Origin: Manihot esculenta
Lineage: Eukaryota > Streptophyta > Magnoliopsida > Malpighiales > Euphorbiaceae
Direction of reading: 5' to 3'
DNA length: 64,000 nt
Assembly (NCBI RefSeq): GCF_001659605.2
Contig: NC_035173.2
Span: 15,245,003-15,309,002, forward strand
Part shown: one piece after another, positions 30,896 to 43,290 of the stretch
Position numbering within the stretch: the first letter of the stretch is position 1
Layout of the letters: every line of letters begins with the position of its first letter
Made by a program: the position numbers and the translations under genes
Notes under the pieces: generated by a model
Seen by the model: only the letters and a program-made list of their open reading frames with translations
Database searches by the model: none
What the model was told of the DNA's origin: nothing

Positions 30896-33186
30896 TGTAA
30901 TACCCGGCTAGATTCAGACATCGGAATTCCTACCGTCCGGGGGAGTTCGAGGATGTCAGAGGTCTCTGGAAGGGTAAGAGAAAGTTTTCTAAAATATTTT
31001 CCAGTGTTTTAAAGGTTTAGCGTAGAAAAGGATTGAGTTTTGAAGAGATATGGCCAAGGAGGCATTTTGCCATGTTCGGCCCCCTAAGGTTAAGTTCGGC
31101 CGCCTAAAGTTCCCTAGTTTCGGCCCCCGAAGGTTAAGTTCGGCCGCCGAAGGTTGCATAGTTTTGCATGCGATTCGGTAGCCGAATCTGAGGCGGTTGC
31201 TCATCTATAAGGGCACCGAGTGGCAGAAAAAGGAGGAGGTTTCTTCTCTCCTTCTGACCTAGGTGAGGTCTTGATCTCCTTAAAGTATTTTCATGGTTTT
31301 TCTTCAAATCTTTCACGGTTGTAATGAGTTTTACCCTTGTTTTGAAGAGTTGTGAGCTTTAAACAAGGTTTTGGAGTTTGAAGCTTTTGAAGCTTGGTTT
31401 CTCCATATCTTTGAGTTTGGATCATCTCAGCCTTTGTTCTTCACGAGGTAAGTGTTGATCCATGGTTCTTATGATGTTTTTATGAGTTTTGTAAAGGGAA
31501 AAGGGAGCTAGGCATGAGTTTGCATGAGATGTGCATCATAGGGTTTATGAATCCTTTATATTTGATGTGTGTCTTGTGAGCTTGTTTGTTGGAGTTTAAA
31601 GTTATTTGAAGCTCCCTTAGGCTTGTTGAAGTGTTTATGCATGTTTTAGAAGGGTTAAATGCATGTGTTGAGGTCTGAACAGGTGATGGAGGGACTGGCA
31701 GGCGTCCTTGTGCACGAAACTGAGTTCTGGCTAAACTCAGGTTCGGCCCCCGAAAGTCCAAGTTAGGCCGCCGAACATGCCTGACTTTCGTCTCTGGAGG
31801 AGACATTCGGCCGCCGAAGGTGCTGCCGAAGGTGCCCTGTCCAGCCTTCCTTTGCTTGTTTTGCATGCATGTTTTGTGATGTTTTAGAGGGTTTTTGGAG
31901 AGATGTTCATAGTTATGTTAGAGTATGTTTGGTACCTCATTTACGTCCATCTGTGTAGGATTGGACCCGAGGAACCAAGGTGTTTAGCAGTAGTAGCTGT
32001 TAGAGGTAGCCCAGAGTTAGCCAAGAGTTAGCCAAGCAGAGGCTACAGGTGAGTGGAACTAAACTGAATATTTTATTTTGAGAAATGACACGATTCTAGC
32101 ATGATCCATGCATCATAAACTGCCATGTTATGTATTAGGTTGTGTTGCATTAGAATTCACGAATATGATGCATTGCATATGTTGTTGTTCCTGTGGATGA
32201 ATGTTGGATGATCCTTAGCCCTTGACAGAGAGCAGATACAGAGTTATGGCATGAGATAGCCATACCAGGTCGCCCCTGGATAGTCCAGGTCGCTCCTGGT
32301 ACTATGAGTGAGACAGCTGGGCTGTCAAATCAGAGTTAAGTGTAGACCAGGTGAGACCTCGTCTCCTTGGCACAGTTGGTCATGTTATGATATCAGAGCG
32401 ATAAGTGTAGACCAGGTGATGACATAGTCTCCTTGGCACAGTTGGCATTATTATAACATGTAGTTAAGGGTTATTGGTGACAAATTCATCCTTGAGATGA
32501 TATGTTTGTGATGTGATGCATTTCATGAGAGCATGTAATGAATGAACTGTTTTTATTGTTCCTCCTCACTGGGCTCTAGAGCTCATCCCACTCCCTTAAC
32601 CCCAGTTTTGCAGGGTCTGAGATAACTATGGGAAGTCAAAGTCAGCAAGAGTACAGAGGAAAGTTATGCATGAATGTATGTTTGTAATAGCATAGTGGAC
32701 ATGATGTAATTAAAAGCTTAGTTGTAATGTAATGTATAGATATGTACTATCGTATACTGGATAGACTTGTGCTTTTCCTAGTATTATTGCTATAGTGTGA
32801 TGTATGATTAATCCCTTGTACATGAATCCTGTTTTACGTTTCTTGTTGAGAAATGTGTGAGTTAGGCTTAATGTATGGCTTTGATGTGATACCAGTGGAT
32901 TGTGTTACAGAGTAAAAGGGTTTCACTCCCTTGATCCACAGCAGATAGTAGTCCCTGGTATAGGCCCTGAGGGCCATTTCAGATTGATATATCTGAGTAG
33001 CAGTAGTTAAGCCTACAAAGTTTTACAGGATTGTTGAGTATCGTTGTATCATGTATGGGATTTATCAGGTACACAGAGAGTATAGTCGGCTTGCTACGGG
33101 TCCCGGCGGCCTTAAGCCGATCTGGATCCTAGTGCCAGTGATGGTTCGGACCGTTACTGAGTGGTACCGGTTTCCGGGTCGTTACA
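30896..33186 (+). repeat. 3' LTR of T3
   Basis: 2291 bp, no difference from 24441-26731 seen on line-by-line reading. Palindrome arrays at 31073-31192 and 31740-31837. Confidence 0.93.
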
Positions 33187-33307
33187 GTAGCCATAATGCA
33201 TTATACTAGACACTAGCCATTGTTTATGACAACCAAGAATGCATGATATGTCACTTGAGGTATGTAGAAAAGTTATTTCTATTCCCATTATCAAATGACT
33301 ATGACCT
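33187..33307. other. Right flank of T3 target site
   Basis: Starts with the GTAGC duplication and continues the unassigned sequence interrupted at 24440. No recognisable feature before the old LTR S2. Confidence 0.5.
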
Positions 33308-33595
33308 TGAAAAAATACCTGGTTAAACTCCAATATCGGAATTTTAACTTTCTAATGGAATCTCTATTGGAATTCGAAATCTTGGAATCTGAAATTTTAA
33401 ACGGTAAAATGGGTATTTATAAAGTGAATTTCAATAATTTTAAAATGTGCTTTTTTTTTTAAAAAAAAAAAAAGAAAATTCAAATCATTATGGTTCAGCC
33501 AGTGAACCTGAACACAAGCTGGCAGACCCGGTTATAAAAGGCCCCCAACCCGATTTTGAGAGGAGTGTTTCTCTCTTCTTTTGGGCAAAGCTGAG
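33308..33595 (+). repeat. S2: old Tekay-like LTR, first part
   Basis: Starts about TGAAAAAATACCTGG (decayed TGTAATACCCGG). It keeps the family order TATCGGAATT, GGTAAAATGGG, a decayed motif CAGCCAGTGAACC and a TATA box GGTTATAAAAGGCCCC near 33530. It is interrupted at 33596 by A1. Divergence makes the left end uncertain by several bases. Confidence 0.75.
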
Positions 33596-35259
33596 TGACT
33601 CGCGGTTGTTGAAGCCGGTCAAAAATAACCTTTCTGGTTATCAACAATTTACAACTGCAGATAGTGGTGAAAGGATCGAATCCACAGGGAATTGAGAACT
33701 CACCTATTTCTCTTGTTGGGACCAAGAAAATAAACTGAAACAATAATAAACTAAAAATGAGATAAAAACTAAAAGTGGGATCAAATGAGATAAACTAAAA
33801 ATTGGGATCAAAACTGTCAATAAAATAACAGGGGGGTTTGAGATTGATTGTAGTAAACTAATAATGAGAATAATAATGGAAAGCAAATAATAAAATAAAG
33901 AGTAATCAATAATGAGAAAGTTCTAGTTGAAGTATTGGATTCACTTTAGTTGTTGGGATTGATCATAGACACTTTGTTCTTTTGGGTTGATTCAATAGAT
34001 TAGTTATGGAGATGGAAGACGCTTCTCACCACCATTATCTCTCCTTATGATTAAACCAATTAGGGAACGTCCTCTAATTAATTACTAATTAACAAATTGC
34101 CAAGGAACGTCCTTGGGCCTTAGGCATCAAAACAATTGTCAATTGCATTAAGAAATAGAGAGATCCAATCCTAGCTACCCAAACGTATGGAGATAACGCT
34201 AGATCATACAATTTCCTTGGATTTTATCCCAAGTGTTCTCATGTAAGAATAATCCAAGCAATTACGGACTTAAATTATTCAAACTAACAAATAATTATTT
34301 TACAATAAAAAATCAACGTAGATCTCAATAACAAAATAATATGAAAATTAAATATGAAATTGCATGAATATTGAATTCCCAAAAATTAAACAATATTTGA
34401 TCAAGTCTAACAACCCATTAATCAATTAAAGCTTCAACCAATATTCAACTAGATTAAAGAAATTTAGCCACTCATTGGCTGAATTAAAAACAGAAAAAAT
34501 AAAAATAAAAAGGAAAGGAAGGAAAGAACCGAAGAACTTCTGCCTTGCGCCTGCGAAATTGCCGAATTAGAATTTGAATTGGAATTGTCTTCTTCGACCG
34601 CTTAAAAGTCCTTTAAATAAGTGCAGAGGAGCGCCCTAATTTGGAAACAATTGCTTCCCACGTGCGCGTGATTGGCCGTCCGAGTGCTTGAATGGGCTGG
34701 AGCGTGAGTGTTGAGCTTGGTCCATTGCGTGAGTGGTCCATGTGAGGAGCTTTGAAGCGCGGGCTGTCCATGTGCTTGTGATTGTGCGTGAATGGGCCAT
34801 CGGTGGAGTGAATTGCTGAAACGCCTTGGTGGGACCCATGTGCGTGTTGGATGTGCAGGAGTGGGCCCATTTGCGCGTTTTGATGAAGTGAGTTGGTCCA
34901 GTGCACGTGGGCGTTGAAGCGGGCCGTCCGTGAGCTGGAGTGGGAATGGCCATGAATGCAAGGTGGACGTGCGGGCCATTGTGTGCGTGAATGTGCTTTG
35001 GCGGGAATGGGCTGCCCATTGCGTGAAGTGCTTGAATATTTAAATTTCCAAACATTTTCCTCATTTAGCTCATTTTGAATCCAACTTGGCAGACTTGCTC
35101 TCTTTTGCTCCAAATAAGGCAGTTTTAGGGAAATTTTCTCCAAAATGTCCTTTTACACCATTTTCTGCAAAATAATATTAAAAGCACTAAATTAAGCAGA
35201 AATCGTGTAAATATTCATCAATAATATTAATATAAAATGGACTAATTTATGCTTTATCA
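33596..35259 (-). repeat. 3' LTR of A1
   Basis: 1664 bp. It differs from the other LTR by scattered substitutions and a 45-bp stretch near 34675-34720 that the other copy lacks. A GTG/GGGCC-rich region with repeated GTGCGTGAATGGGCC-like words (34660-34990) gives several overlapping minus-strand frames that are not genes. Confidence 0.88.
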
Positions 35260-36284
35260 AATAGCCCCACACTTAGCCTTTTGCTTGTCCTCAAGCAAAT
35301 AAACATAGTCAAATAAACTTTCTTTCTCTAGATCCTTATTTCCACTTAAGCTCTTACTCAAGACACCTATTTTGAATCATTGCAGTGAAGAATATATGCA
35401 TGAAGATTACTCACCTTTCTCCTTGTTTCCCTTTACTTACCATGGCTAGGATTTGTTTTCCTCAAGAGAGACCATACATGCATATTATTTGTTAAGATAA
35501 GACTTTCTGCAGCTTTCAGAGTGAACTGCCCTTACCTTGAAGTACTTTATTCAGGCTTTTGCACTTTAGATTTTGCTTGAAAAAGTCACCAACCTTTTGA
35601 CGTGAAGGTACATATTTGTGATACCCACCCTCAGTTACTCAGTTGGTCACCTGTCCAAGTGGTTACTAGCTCTGTTCATAGTCCTTTGACCATTGGAAAA
35701 TTTTTTTACTTTGTGCTTTTGAGGTCTTTGCCTTTGCTGAATTTTCTTTCTCTCAATAATTTGGGCAAATCAACACCAATTGCTAAATCAAGTCACATTA
35801 AGTTCATTCACACAACTTTCAATTTATTCTCATCAATTGAGGGTCATCAATACATTTTTCACCATGGCAAGTTCCAAGATTAAATTCAAAAGGCAATTCT
35901 CAAATATGAATATAACTCACTGCAATTGATTCAACATAAGTTTAAAGAGTAATCTCATCAATGGGGTCATGGAAAGAAAAGCTCATCCAACATAGTCTAT
36001 ATGATGAGTAAAGCATCTCAAAAAAAAAAAAAATGGAAACAAAAATAAATAAAAAAAATGTGGCTATCTGTGTGTGCTATTGAAAGCAAAAATGAAAAAT
36101 TTTAACTAATGCAAGCAAACTAAAAATCAAAGCAAAAATAAATTCAAAAAGTAAAAATTCAGAAATATGCACCCCCACACCTAAATCATGCATTGTCCTC
36201 AATGTAATAGAAACATAAAAGAACAAAGGAAACTGAGTACTCCCCTGGGTGTGGTGTGCATGGTGCGATCCTCTTGATCAAGGC
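35260..36284 (-). other. 3' non-coding region and polypurine tract of A1
   Basis: Minus strand AAGTGTGGGGCTATT (about 35260-35274) abuts the 3' LTR. About 900 bp upstream a second similar tract occurs (AGGTGTGGGGGTGC, 36169-36182). The stretch between has no ORF but matches by eye the corresponding region of A2 (for example the TGAATCAATTGCAGTGAGTTAT-like word near 35910-35935), so it is a conserved family component. Confidence 0.7.
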
Positions 36285-37660
36285 TCAAGTAATTGGGGAA
36301 GGGAAAAGCGTCCCAACTGCATTGAGCAAAAAGTGTAACACTCCTTTTGATTTTTTCATAGCCCATCCTATTTTCTCCATGTACTTATGAAGTAACATGA
36401 TTAGCTTCTCCTCTTTCAGATGAGGTGTGCCTCTAGCTCTTATGTTTGCATTTTTTAGCACTTCCAACTTCAATTGATATTTCTCCATAGGTGGCTGCAA
36501 TTTGGCATTAAGTTCAGGCAAAATAAATTCTACCTTATCTGAAAGTTTGGGAAGGCATTGATCCGCATGCTCCTTTGGTTTGGGCTCTTGGAATTCCATT
36601 TGTTCCTTGTGAGCATGGGCTGTTTGCATTGGATCTATGGCTGAATTGGTTTCAGATTGCTTTTTCTGCACAAGAACTGACTGAAGGGGGAGCTGAAGAG
36701 GACTGATCTGCGATAGAAGCTAAAAGGATGCATTTGAAAGGCTTTCAGGTACTCCTTCTTGCGCAAGATTGGTCTATAATGGAAGGCTGGAAGGAGTTTC
36801 ATGTGATAGAAGCTGAAGAGGTGCGATTGAGCTTTCTTCATTATGCGCATGGTTGCAGTCTACCTGTTGGATGCAACAGTCGGTTTCTTTTAGTTCTGGC
36901 TCTTTCTGGCTCTCTTCCCTGCAAGGATCATTGTTTAGTATATCATCTTGATTTATATAAAAAACATCCTTGCTCAAATAATCAATCACATCTAAATTAA
37001 CAACAGGTTCTGTTTGACCAGTTTGTTTGGACAAACAGTTTTCTGGCTGTTCTTCTTCAGCAGCTTGTTCTTGAACTTGCCAACTTTCATCATCATCATC
37101 GACATCTTGAAACTCTTCCTCCCTTCTCAACATGTTTGCATTTTCTACGGTGGAAATCTGCTGTTCGAGGTTTTGTAAAGCACTTACCATGGACTCCATC
37201 ATCTTTTCAAGGTGCTGGTAGGTACTTGGAGGTTCTGGTTGGGCTTGATATCCTTGATAATCCTGGTAGTTGTTAGCCTCTACATAACTGAAGTCTGAAT
37301 AGTCTCTTCAACCTGGATTGTATGTGTCAGAGTAGGGATCGTCTCTCTGATAGTTCTGGTAATTGTTACCTCCAGCATAGTTGAAGTTCTGACAGTCTCT
37401 CCAACCTGAATTATATGTGTGAAAGTATGGATCATGTTTGGGTTGTTCATAGTATCCTCCAAATGCATGTACTGGCTGGCCATCCCCCTAAAGTGTAGGG
37501 CATTGATTAGTGGGATGTCCCACATATCCATAGATTCTACATGGCTGAGATTGCTGAAGTCGTCGAGCCTGTAGAGCTATGACATAGTCTTCCACAATAG
37601 AGGTTAGGTTAGGAATTTGAGGAGGGAGATTATATGTGCTTACCTCATCCATGATTTAGA
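36285..37660 (-). pseudogene. gag C-terminus and linker remnants of A1
   Basis: One minus-strand frame with several stops can be followed. From 37600 down: VEDYVIALQARR, then C-R-I-Y-G-Y-V-G-H-PTNQC, a decayed zinc knuckle (compare CGICLGVGHPIDQC in A2), then a Tyr/Asn/Asp-rich repeat region and MMESMVSALQNLEQQ (37202 on). Then DVIDYLSKDVF and LKETDCCIQQVD, which in A2 lie after the protease, so the protease has been deleted. Last, LLHKYMEKIGWAMKKSKG (36285-36400) resembles the Athila stretch just before RT. All of RT to integrase is gone. Confidence 0.72.
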
Positions 37661-37681
37661 TCTGCGATGGTGACTGTGCCA

Positions 37682-37745
37682 TTTGGTGAGATGTTCGGCG
37701 GCCGAATGAGGATGCGGTTCAGCAGCCGAAGGTGTCGCAGAAGGT
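37682..37745 (-). repeat. Palindromic-motif pair near A1 gag
   Basis: One exact TTCGGCGGCCGAA and the variant TTCAGCAGCCGAA lie close together in the 5' part of the A1 interior. It is the same motif as in the Tekay-like LTR arrays although this is a different lineage. Confidence 0.8.
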
Positions 37746-37808
37746 GCTCCTGCACAAATTTTTTTTTTTAATTTGGTCCTGAAAGAAAAACAAATAAGTT
37801 AAATCAAT

Positions 37809-37826
37809 TCCCCGGCAACGGCGCCA
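37809..37826 (-). other. Primer binding site of A1 (tRNA-Asp)
   Basis: Minus strand TGGCGCCGTTGCCGGGGA is complementary to the 3' end of plant tRNA-Asp(GTC), five bases inside the LTR. It is diagnostic of Athila-type elements. Confidence 0.88.
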
Positions 37827-37831
37827 ATTTT

Positions 37832-39450
37832 TGACTCGCGGTTGTCGAAGCCGGTAAAAAATAATCTTTCTGGTTATCAATAATTTACAACTGCAGATAG
37901 TGGTGAAAGGATCGAATCTACAGGGAATTGAGAACTCACCTATTTCTCTTTTTGGGACCAAGAAAATAAACTGAAACAATAATAAACTAAAAATGAGATA
38001 AAAACTGAAAGTGGGATCAAATGAGATAAACTAAAAATTGGGATCAAAACTGTCAACAAAATAACAGGGGGGTTTGAGATTGATTATAGTAAACTAATAA
38101 TGAGAATAATAATGGAAAGCAAATAATAAAATAAAGAGTAATCAATAATGAGAAAGTTCTAGTTGAAGTATTGGATTCACTTTAGTTGTTGAGATTGATC
38201 ACAGACACTTTGTTCTTTTGGGTTGATTCAATAGATTAGTTATGGAGATTGAAGACGCTTCTCACCACCATTATCTCTCCTTATGATTAAACCAATTAGG
38301 GAACGTCCTCTAATTAATTACTAATTAACAAATTGCCAAGGAACGTCCTTGGGCCTTAAGCATCAAAACAATTGTCAATTGCATTAAGAAATAGAGAGAT
38401 CCAATCCTAGCTACCCAAACGTATGGAGATAACGCTAGATCATACAATTTCCTTGGGTTTTATCCCAAGTGTTCTCATGTAAGAATAATCCAAGCAATTA
38501 CGGACTTAAATTATTCAAACTAACAAATAATTATTTTGCAATAAAAAATCAATGTAGATCTCAATAACAAAATAATATGAAAATTAAATATGAAATTGCA
38601 TGAATATTGAATTCCCAAAAATTAAACAATATTTGATCAAGTCTCACAACCCATTAATCAACTAAAACTTCAACCAATATTCAACTAGATTAAAGAAATT
38701 CAGCCACTCATTGGCTGAATTAAAAACATAAAAAATAAAAATAAAAAGGAAAGGAAGGAAAGAACCGAAGAACTTCTGCCTTGCGCCTGTGGAATTGCCG
38801 AATTAGAATTTGAATTGGAATTGTCTTCTTCGGCTGCTTAAAAGTCCTTTAAATAAGTGCAGAGGAGTGCCCTAATTTGGAAACAATTGCTTCCTACGTG
38901 CGCGTGATTGGACCATTGCGTGAGTGGTCCATGTGAGGAGCTTTGAAGCGCGGGCTGTCCATGTGCTTGTGATTGTGCGTGAATGGGCCATCGGTGGAGT
39001 GAATTGCTGAAATGCCTTGGTGGGACCCATGTGCGTGTTGAATGTGCAGGAATGGGCCCATTTGCGCGTTTTGATGAAGTGAATTGGTCCAGTGTACGTG
39101 GGCGTTGAAGCGGTCCGTCCGTGAGCTGGAGTGGGAATGGCCATGAATGCAAGGTGGATGTGCGGGCCATTGTGTGCGTGAATGTGCTTTGGTGGGAATG
39201 GGATGCCCATTGCGTGAAGTGCTTGAATATTTAAATTTCCAAATATTTTCCTCATTTAGCTCGTTTTGAATCCAACTTGGCAGGCTTGCTCTCTTTTGCT
39301 CCAAATAAGGCAGTTTTAGGGGAATTTTCTCCAAAATGTCATTTTACACCATTTTCTGCAAAATAATATTAAAAGCACTAAATTAAGCAGAAATCGTGTA
39401 AATATTCATCAATAATATTAATATAAAATGGACTAATTTATGCTCTATCA
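37832..39450 (-). repeat. 5' LTR of A1
   Basis: 1619 bp, the counterpart of 33596-35259. It lacks the 45-bp stretch noted there. Confidence 0.88.
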
Positions 39451-39455
39451 GTGAG

Positions 39456-40703
39456 CCTAAGAACTCTTGATGATTTTTGGTTTATATTTTGCATAAATCC
39501 TTTAGAAATAAATTCATGAGATTTACCTTTGTTTTGAAGAATCAAGTTGAATTTTTGAGTTCTAGCCTTTGGGGAACCTTTCAGAGTTCATCTTATCCTC
39601 TTCTCTGAGTTCTTGGTTGCTGTGAACATTGTTTCTCCAAGAGGTAAGTTAGAATCATTGCCTCTCTTCTGTTGCTTGAATTTTTTAGCTCTGCATGCAA
39701 GGTTGTGTTTGTCTTTTATGTTTAATCCCTGTATGGCAAATGTGCTGAGTTGTTTGCATGTTGGTGTTTTAGTCTTTCTAGAGTCATTTTGAACCTTCTA
39801 AGTCAGTGTTGGATATTTCTTTATGGTTATGAACTGTTGCATGTGAGTTTTATTGTGTTTTGGTGGTTGTTGGCTGAGGCAGAATTAGGTTCTGCATTGT
39901 AAAAGAACCAAGGTTCGGTTGCCAAACTTGCTTATGAAGGCTGCCTTTTGGCCGCCTAACCTGCTTCCGAAGGTTTGACTTTTGGATTTACAAGGGAACT
40001 TTTTACCGCCGAACCTGCTGCCGAAAGTCTCTTGTCCAATCATTTTTTAGCTCGTTTCTACGTGCTTTCTTATATTCTTTTAGGGGTTTCTTGACGATAG
40101 TTTTAAGAGTTCTAAAAGTTATGTTTGGTCCCTCATTTAAGTCCATTTGTGTAAGATTACACTTAGGAGACCATAGAGATCAGCAGTGAGATAACTACTT
40201 CAGAACTAGGCTTGCATCAGCTAGAGATGAGTAGAACTAAACTAAACTATTATTTTAAAGAAATTGAATGTTTTAAGTATGCTCATGCATCACAAATGCC
40301 ATGTGTATATGATTAGGTTATTTTGAATTAGAATTCATGAATATGATGCATTACACAATTAATTGTTGTTGTGGATAGATGTTGGATGACCCATTAGCCC
40401 TCGAGCATGACAAATATGGAAGTCCAAGTCGAGACCCATTCTATGCCCCTGACATTATGTAAGAAAAAGTCCAGGTCGAGGCCCATTTTATGCCTTTGAA
40501 AAGTCTAGGTCGAGACCCATTCTATGCCCCTGGCACTATGAACATGTTTGTTATGTTTAAGAGGAAGTTCTGCGGGGCACCCATTATGGGCCGGACACTA
40601 TTAGAATTGTAGAGGATTACTGGTGAGAAGTATATCTTGATGTGAATACTCTGTGTTGTGATGCATTCATATGATCATATGTTTTATTAAACTGTTTTAT
40701 GAT
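39456..40703 (+). repeat. S2: old Tekay-like LTR, second part
   Basis: Continues S2 after A1: CCAAGAGGTAAG donor-like site (near 39640), a decayed palindrome array (39910-40030), TTTGGTCCCTCATTTAAGTCC, and a minisatellite (40420-40535). It stops at ACTGTTTTATGAT, where S3 begins. The last part of S2 is not seen in the window. Confidence 0.78.
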
Positions 40704-41759
40704 TGTAATGACTCAGAAAATGGACCGCTACCGGTGCTAGGATTTAGATCGACTTAAGGTCGCTAAAACCCGTAGCACGCCTACTATACATCCTGTGTAC
40801 CTAATAGAATCCCATACATGATCAAACATTATAACAAAAACTTAAACATTTCCATGAAACCAAGCTCAACCTGTACATGTATGAAAACTGTAAACATAAA
40901 ACCCATACTAGAGTCCTCATCAAATGCTCTAGTATGGTAAACATTACATGCCTCAAGTTTGGTTCAAACATACTCATAGTTAAAAACTTTTAGATAAAGA
41001 TCATGTTAATAGGGATTACAAAGGTAAAGAAAACTAGGGCCAAGCACAATTCTATTCCATTAAAATTTACATGTCCACACTATACTATTACAAAAACTAA
41101 ACCATCTACTATGCCGACTTCCCAAGCTATCTTTGACCCTGCAAACCTCGAGTTAGGAGAAAGAGATAAGCTACAAGAGCCTAGTGAGCAGAACATAAAA
41201 ACAATTTAATAAACATATGCTCGTATGAGATGCGTCACAACAAAAACAATTCACATCAAGATGGATTTGTCACCAGTAACCCTCTACATAATTTAATGTG
41301 CCCGACCCTCGATGGAGCTCCTCAAGACTTTCACTTAAACATAACATAACATATCCATAATGCCAGGGGCGTAGAATGGGCCTCACCTGGACTTTCCCTT
41401 AAATATTGCCAGGGGCATTGAATGGGCCTCGCCTGGACTTCCGTATCGTATCATATCATATCATCTTGAGGGCTAGTGGGTCATCCAATATCCATCCACA
41501 TCAACAGCAAATTATGCAATGCATCATATTCGTGAATTCTAATGCAAAACAACCTAATACATAAACATGGCATTCATGATGCATGAACATGCTTAAAAAG
41601 TTTGATTACTTTGAAATAACAAGTTAGTTCAGTTCTACTCACCTCTGGCTGATGCTTGACTAAACTAATGCAACTATCTTACTATAGGCCTCTACGGTCT
41701 CCCAGGCCGAATCCTACATAGATGGACTCAAATGAGGGGCCAACCATAACTATTACATG
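40704..41759 (-). repeat. S3: minus-strand Tekay-like LTR, U5-side part
   Basis: Begins TGTAATGACTCAGAAAATGG, a decayed form of the family end (TGTAACGACCCGAAAATC). It contains GACCGCTACCGGTGCTAGG, the minisatellite (41360-41433) and GACTCAAATGAGGGGCC. It is cut at 41760 by S4. The rest is not found in the window. Whether S3 was a solo LTR or part of a full element cannot be told. Confidence 0.8.
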
Positions 41760-42429
41760 TGTAATACCCGGCTAGACCCCGGTATCAAAATTTCTACCTT
41801 CCGGCGGAATCTTCGTTGGAATCCGGAATTTCTCGGATGTCGGAGCCTTCTAGAAGGGTAAAATAAAGGTTTTCTAAAATGTTTTATATGTTTTTATGGT
41901 TTTTACGAAGAAAGAAATTGAGTTTTGAAAGAAAAGACCAAGGGGGAAAATGCCAGGTTCGGTCGCTGAACCTCATGTTCGGCCGCCGAACATTGGCCTC
42001 TTGCGGAGGCACCTTTGGCCCCCGAAGGTGGTCTGGCCAGCTACCTATAAAGGGCCCCTTGTCCAAAAATGGGTGAGTTTTCTCTCTCTATTTTCATGAA
42101 TAGGTGATATTTTGCCTTCTTTTGGTCGATTTTATTGTTTTCCTTCAATCCCTTCAAGTTTTAATGAGTTTTTACTTGGTTTTTGAAGATTTTGAGCTAA
42201 AGATCAAAGTTTTGAAACTTAGAGACCCTCGAAGCTCGTTCCTCCATATCTCCAAGTTTGGGATCGCATCTCCTCTCGATCTTCAAGAGGTAAGTGTAGA
42301 TCCTCCTCTTCTTTCATGTTTTAAGTAAGTTTTAAGAAGGGGTTAAAGGTTTTGATGTATGTTTAGGCTAGTTGTAAAATGTTAGGGTTTATGTTAGTTT
42401 GTTGCTAAATGTGATGCCATGATGATGTT
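41760..42429 (+). repeat. S4: Tekay-like LTR, first ~670 bp
   Basis: TGTAATACCCGGCTAGACC start, palindrome array 41957-42030, CCTATAAAGG near 42045 and AAGAG|GTAAG near 42287. Interrupted by S5. The 5 bp before it is ACATG. The right part is not in the window. Confidence 0.85.
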
Positions 42430-43290
42430 TGTAATACCCGGCTAGATTCCGGTATCGGAATCCCTACCTTCCGGCGGAATTCCCATTGAAATCTGGAATT
42501 CTGAAGCTGCCAGAGTCTTTTAGAGGGGTAAAATGTGTTTCTAAAATGTTTTTACTAGATTTTATGGTTTTAAATGGAAAAGAAATGAGTTTTGAAAAGA
42601 ATAGGCCAAGGAGGAAGGACCCAGGTTCGGCTGCCGAAACTCAAGTTCGGCCGCCGAACATGGGATAGTTTAGGAGGCACGTTAGACTTCCGAAGGTGGC
42701 TTCCTTTCGGCCGCCGAACGTGGTGAAGTTTTGGCAGCAGCTTTGGCCGCCGAAGGAGATTTAGCCGGCCACCTATAAAAGGCCCTCAGATCGAAAATAG
42801 GCGAGTTTTCTCCCTATTCTCGAGCTCAGGTGTGTTCATGTCCTCCTTTGGTTGTTTTTATGCTTTTCCTTCAAATCCTTCAAGTTTTCATGAGTTTTAT
42901 CTTTTCTTTGAAGAGTTTTAAGTTTTGATCAAGGTTTTGAGAGCTTGGAGAGTTTTGGAGCTTGGGTTCTCCATATCTCTAGCTTTGGGTCGCACCAACC
43001 CTCGATCTTCAAGAGGTAAGTGTGCATCTTTGCTTTCCTTTATGTTTTAATGAAGTTTTAAGAAGTTTTAATGCTTGAGTATGGGTAGATATGCATGTTA
43101 GGGTTTATGTGGGTTTTATGCCCAATGTATGTTTATGTGATGTTATGTTGAGAGGTTTAAGTTAGTTTATGCCCTTTATGCATGTGGGAGTATGTATGCA
43201 TGTTTGGGAGAGAGCATGTGAGGTTTTGGGTGGTTTGGAGTTTGGTTTTGCTTGTGACAGATTCAGACCTGCTGTTCAGAGGGGACCAGG
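42430..43290 (+). repeat. S5: Tekay-like LTR, first part
   Basis: TGTAATACCCGGCTAGATTCC start, palindrome array 42623-42760 and CTATAAAAGG near 42773. AAGAG|GTAAG near 43013. Interrupted at 43291 by S6, whose duplication CCAGG joins it to 47788. Confidence 0.88.

Larger units (their letters stand above)
24441..33186 (+). mobile_element. T3: Tekay-like element with fresh LTRs and dead pol
   Basis: Complete 8746-bp plus-strand insertion with perfect duplication GTAGC (24436-24440, 33187-33191). LTRs are 2291 bp each and I saw no difference between them. The internal 4164 bp holds an open gag (27006-28460) and then 2.4 kb in which only scraps of protease-like sequence can be read. A full Tekay pol of about 3.5 kb is not present. 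The combination of fresh ends and an old internal decay suggests mobilisation in trans. Confidence 0.93.
33596..39450 (-). mobile_element. A1: Athila-like Ty3/gypsy deletion derivative
   Basis: A minus-strand element of 5855 bp with LTRs of 1664 and 1619 bp (TGACTCGCGG ... read on plus; TGATAAAGCAT start on its own strand). Flanks are CTGAG and GTGAG, an imperfect 5-bp duplication. The primer site matches tRNA-Asp, as in Athila elements. The 2572-bp interior contains only the end of gag, a post-protease linker, a short pre-RT piece and a 3' non-coding region. Protease, RT, RNase H and integrase are missing. It is related to A2. Confidence 0.88.

Noticed and set aside
34602..35143. Minus-strand 125-176-codon ORFs as host genes
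   Set aside because: They lie wholly within an LTR of A1, overlap each other in different frames, and recur in the other LTR with a deletion.
37799..37831. tRNA-Asp 3'-end sequence as a possible tRNA gene
   Set aside because: Only the 18-nt primer-binding complement is present and it abuts an LTR. The same holds for the tRNA-Met-like sites.
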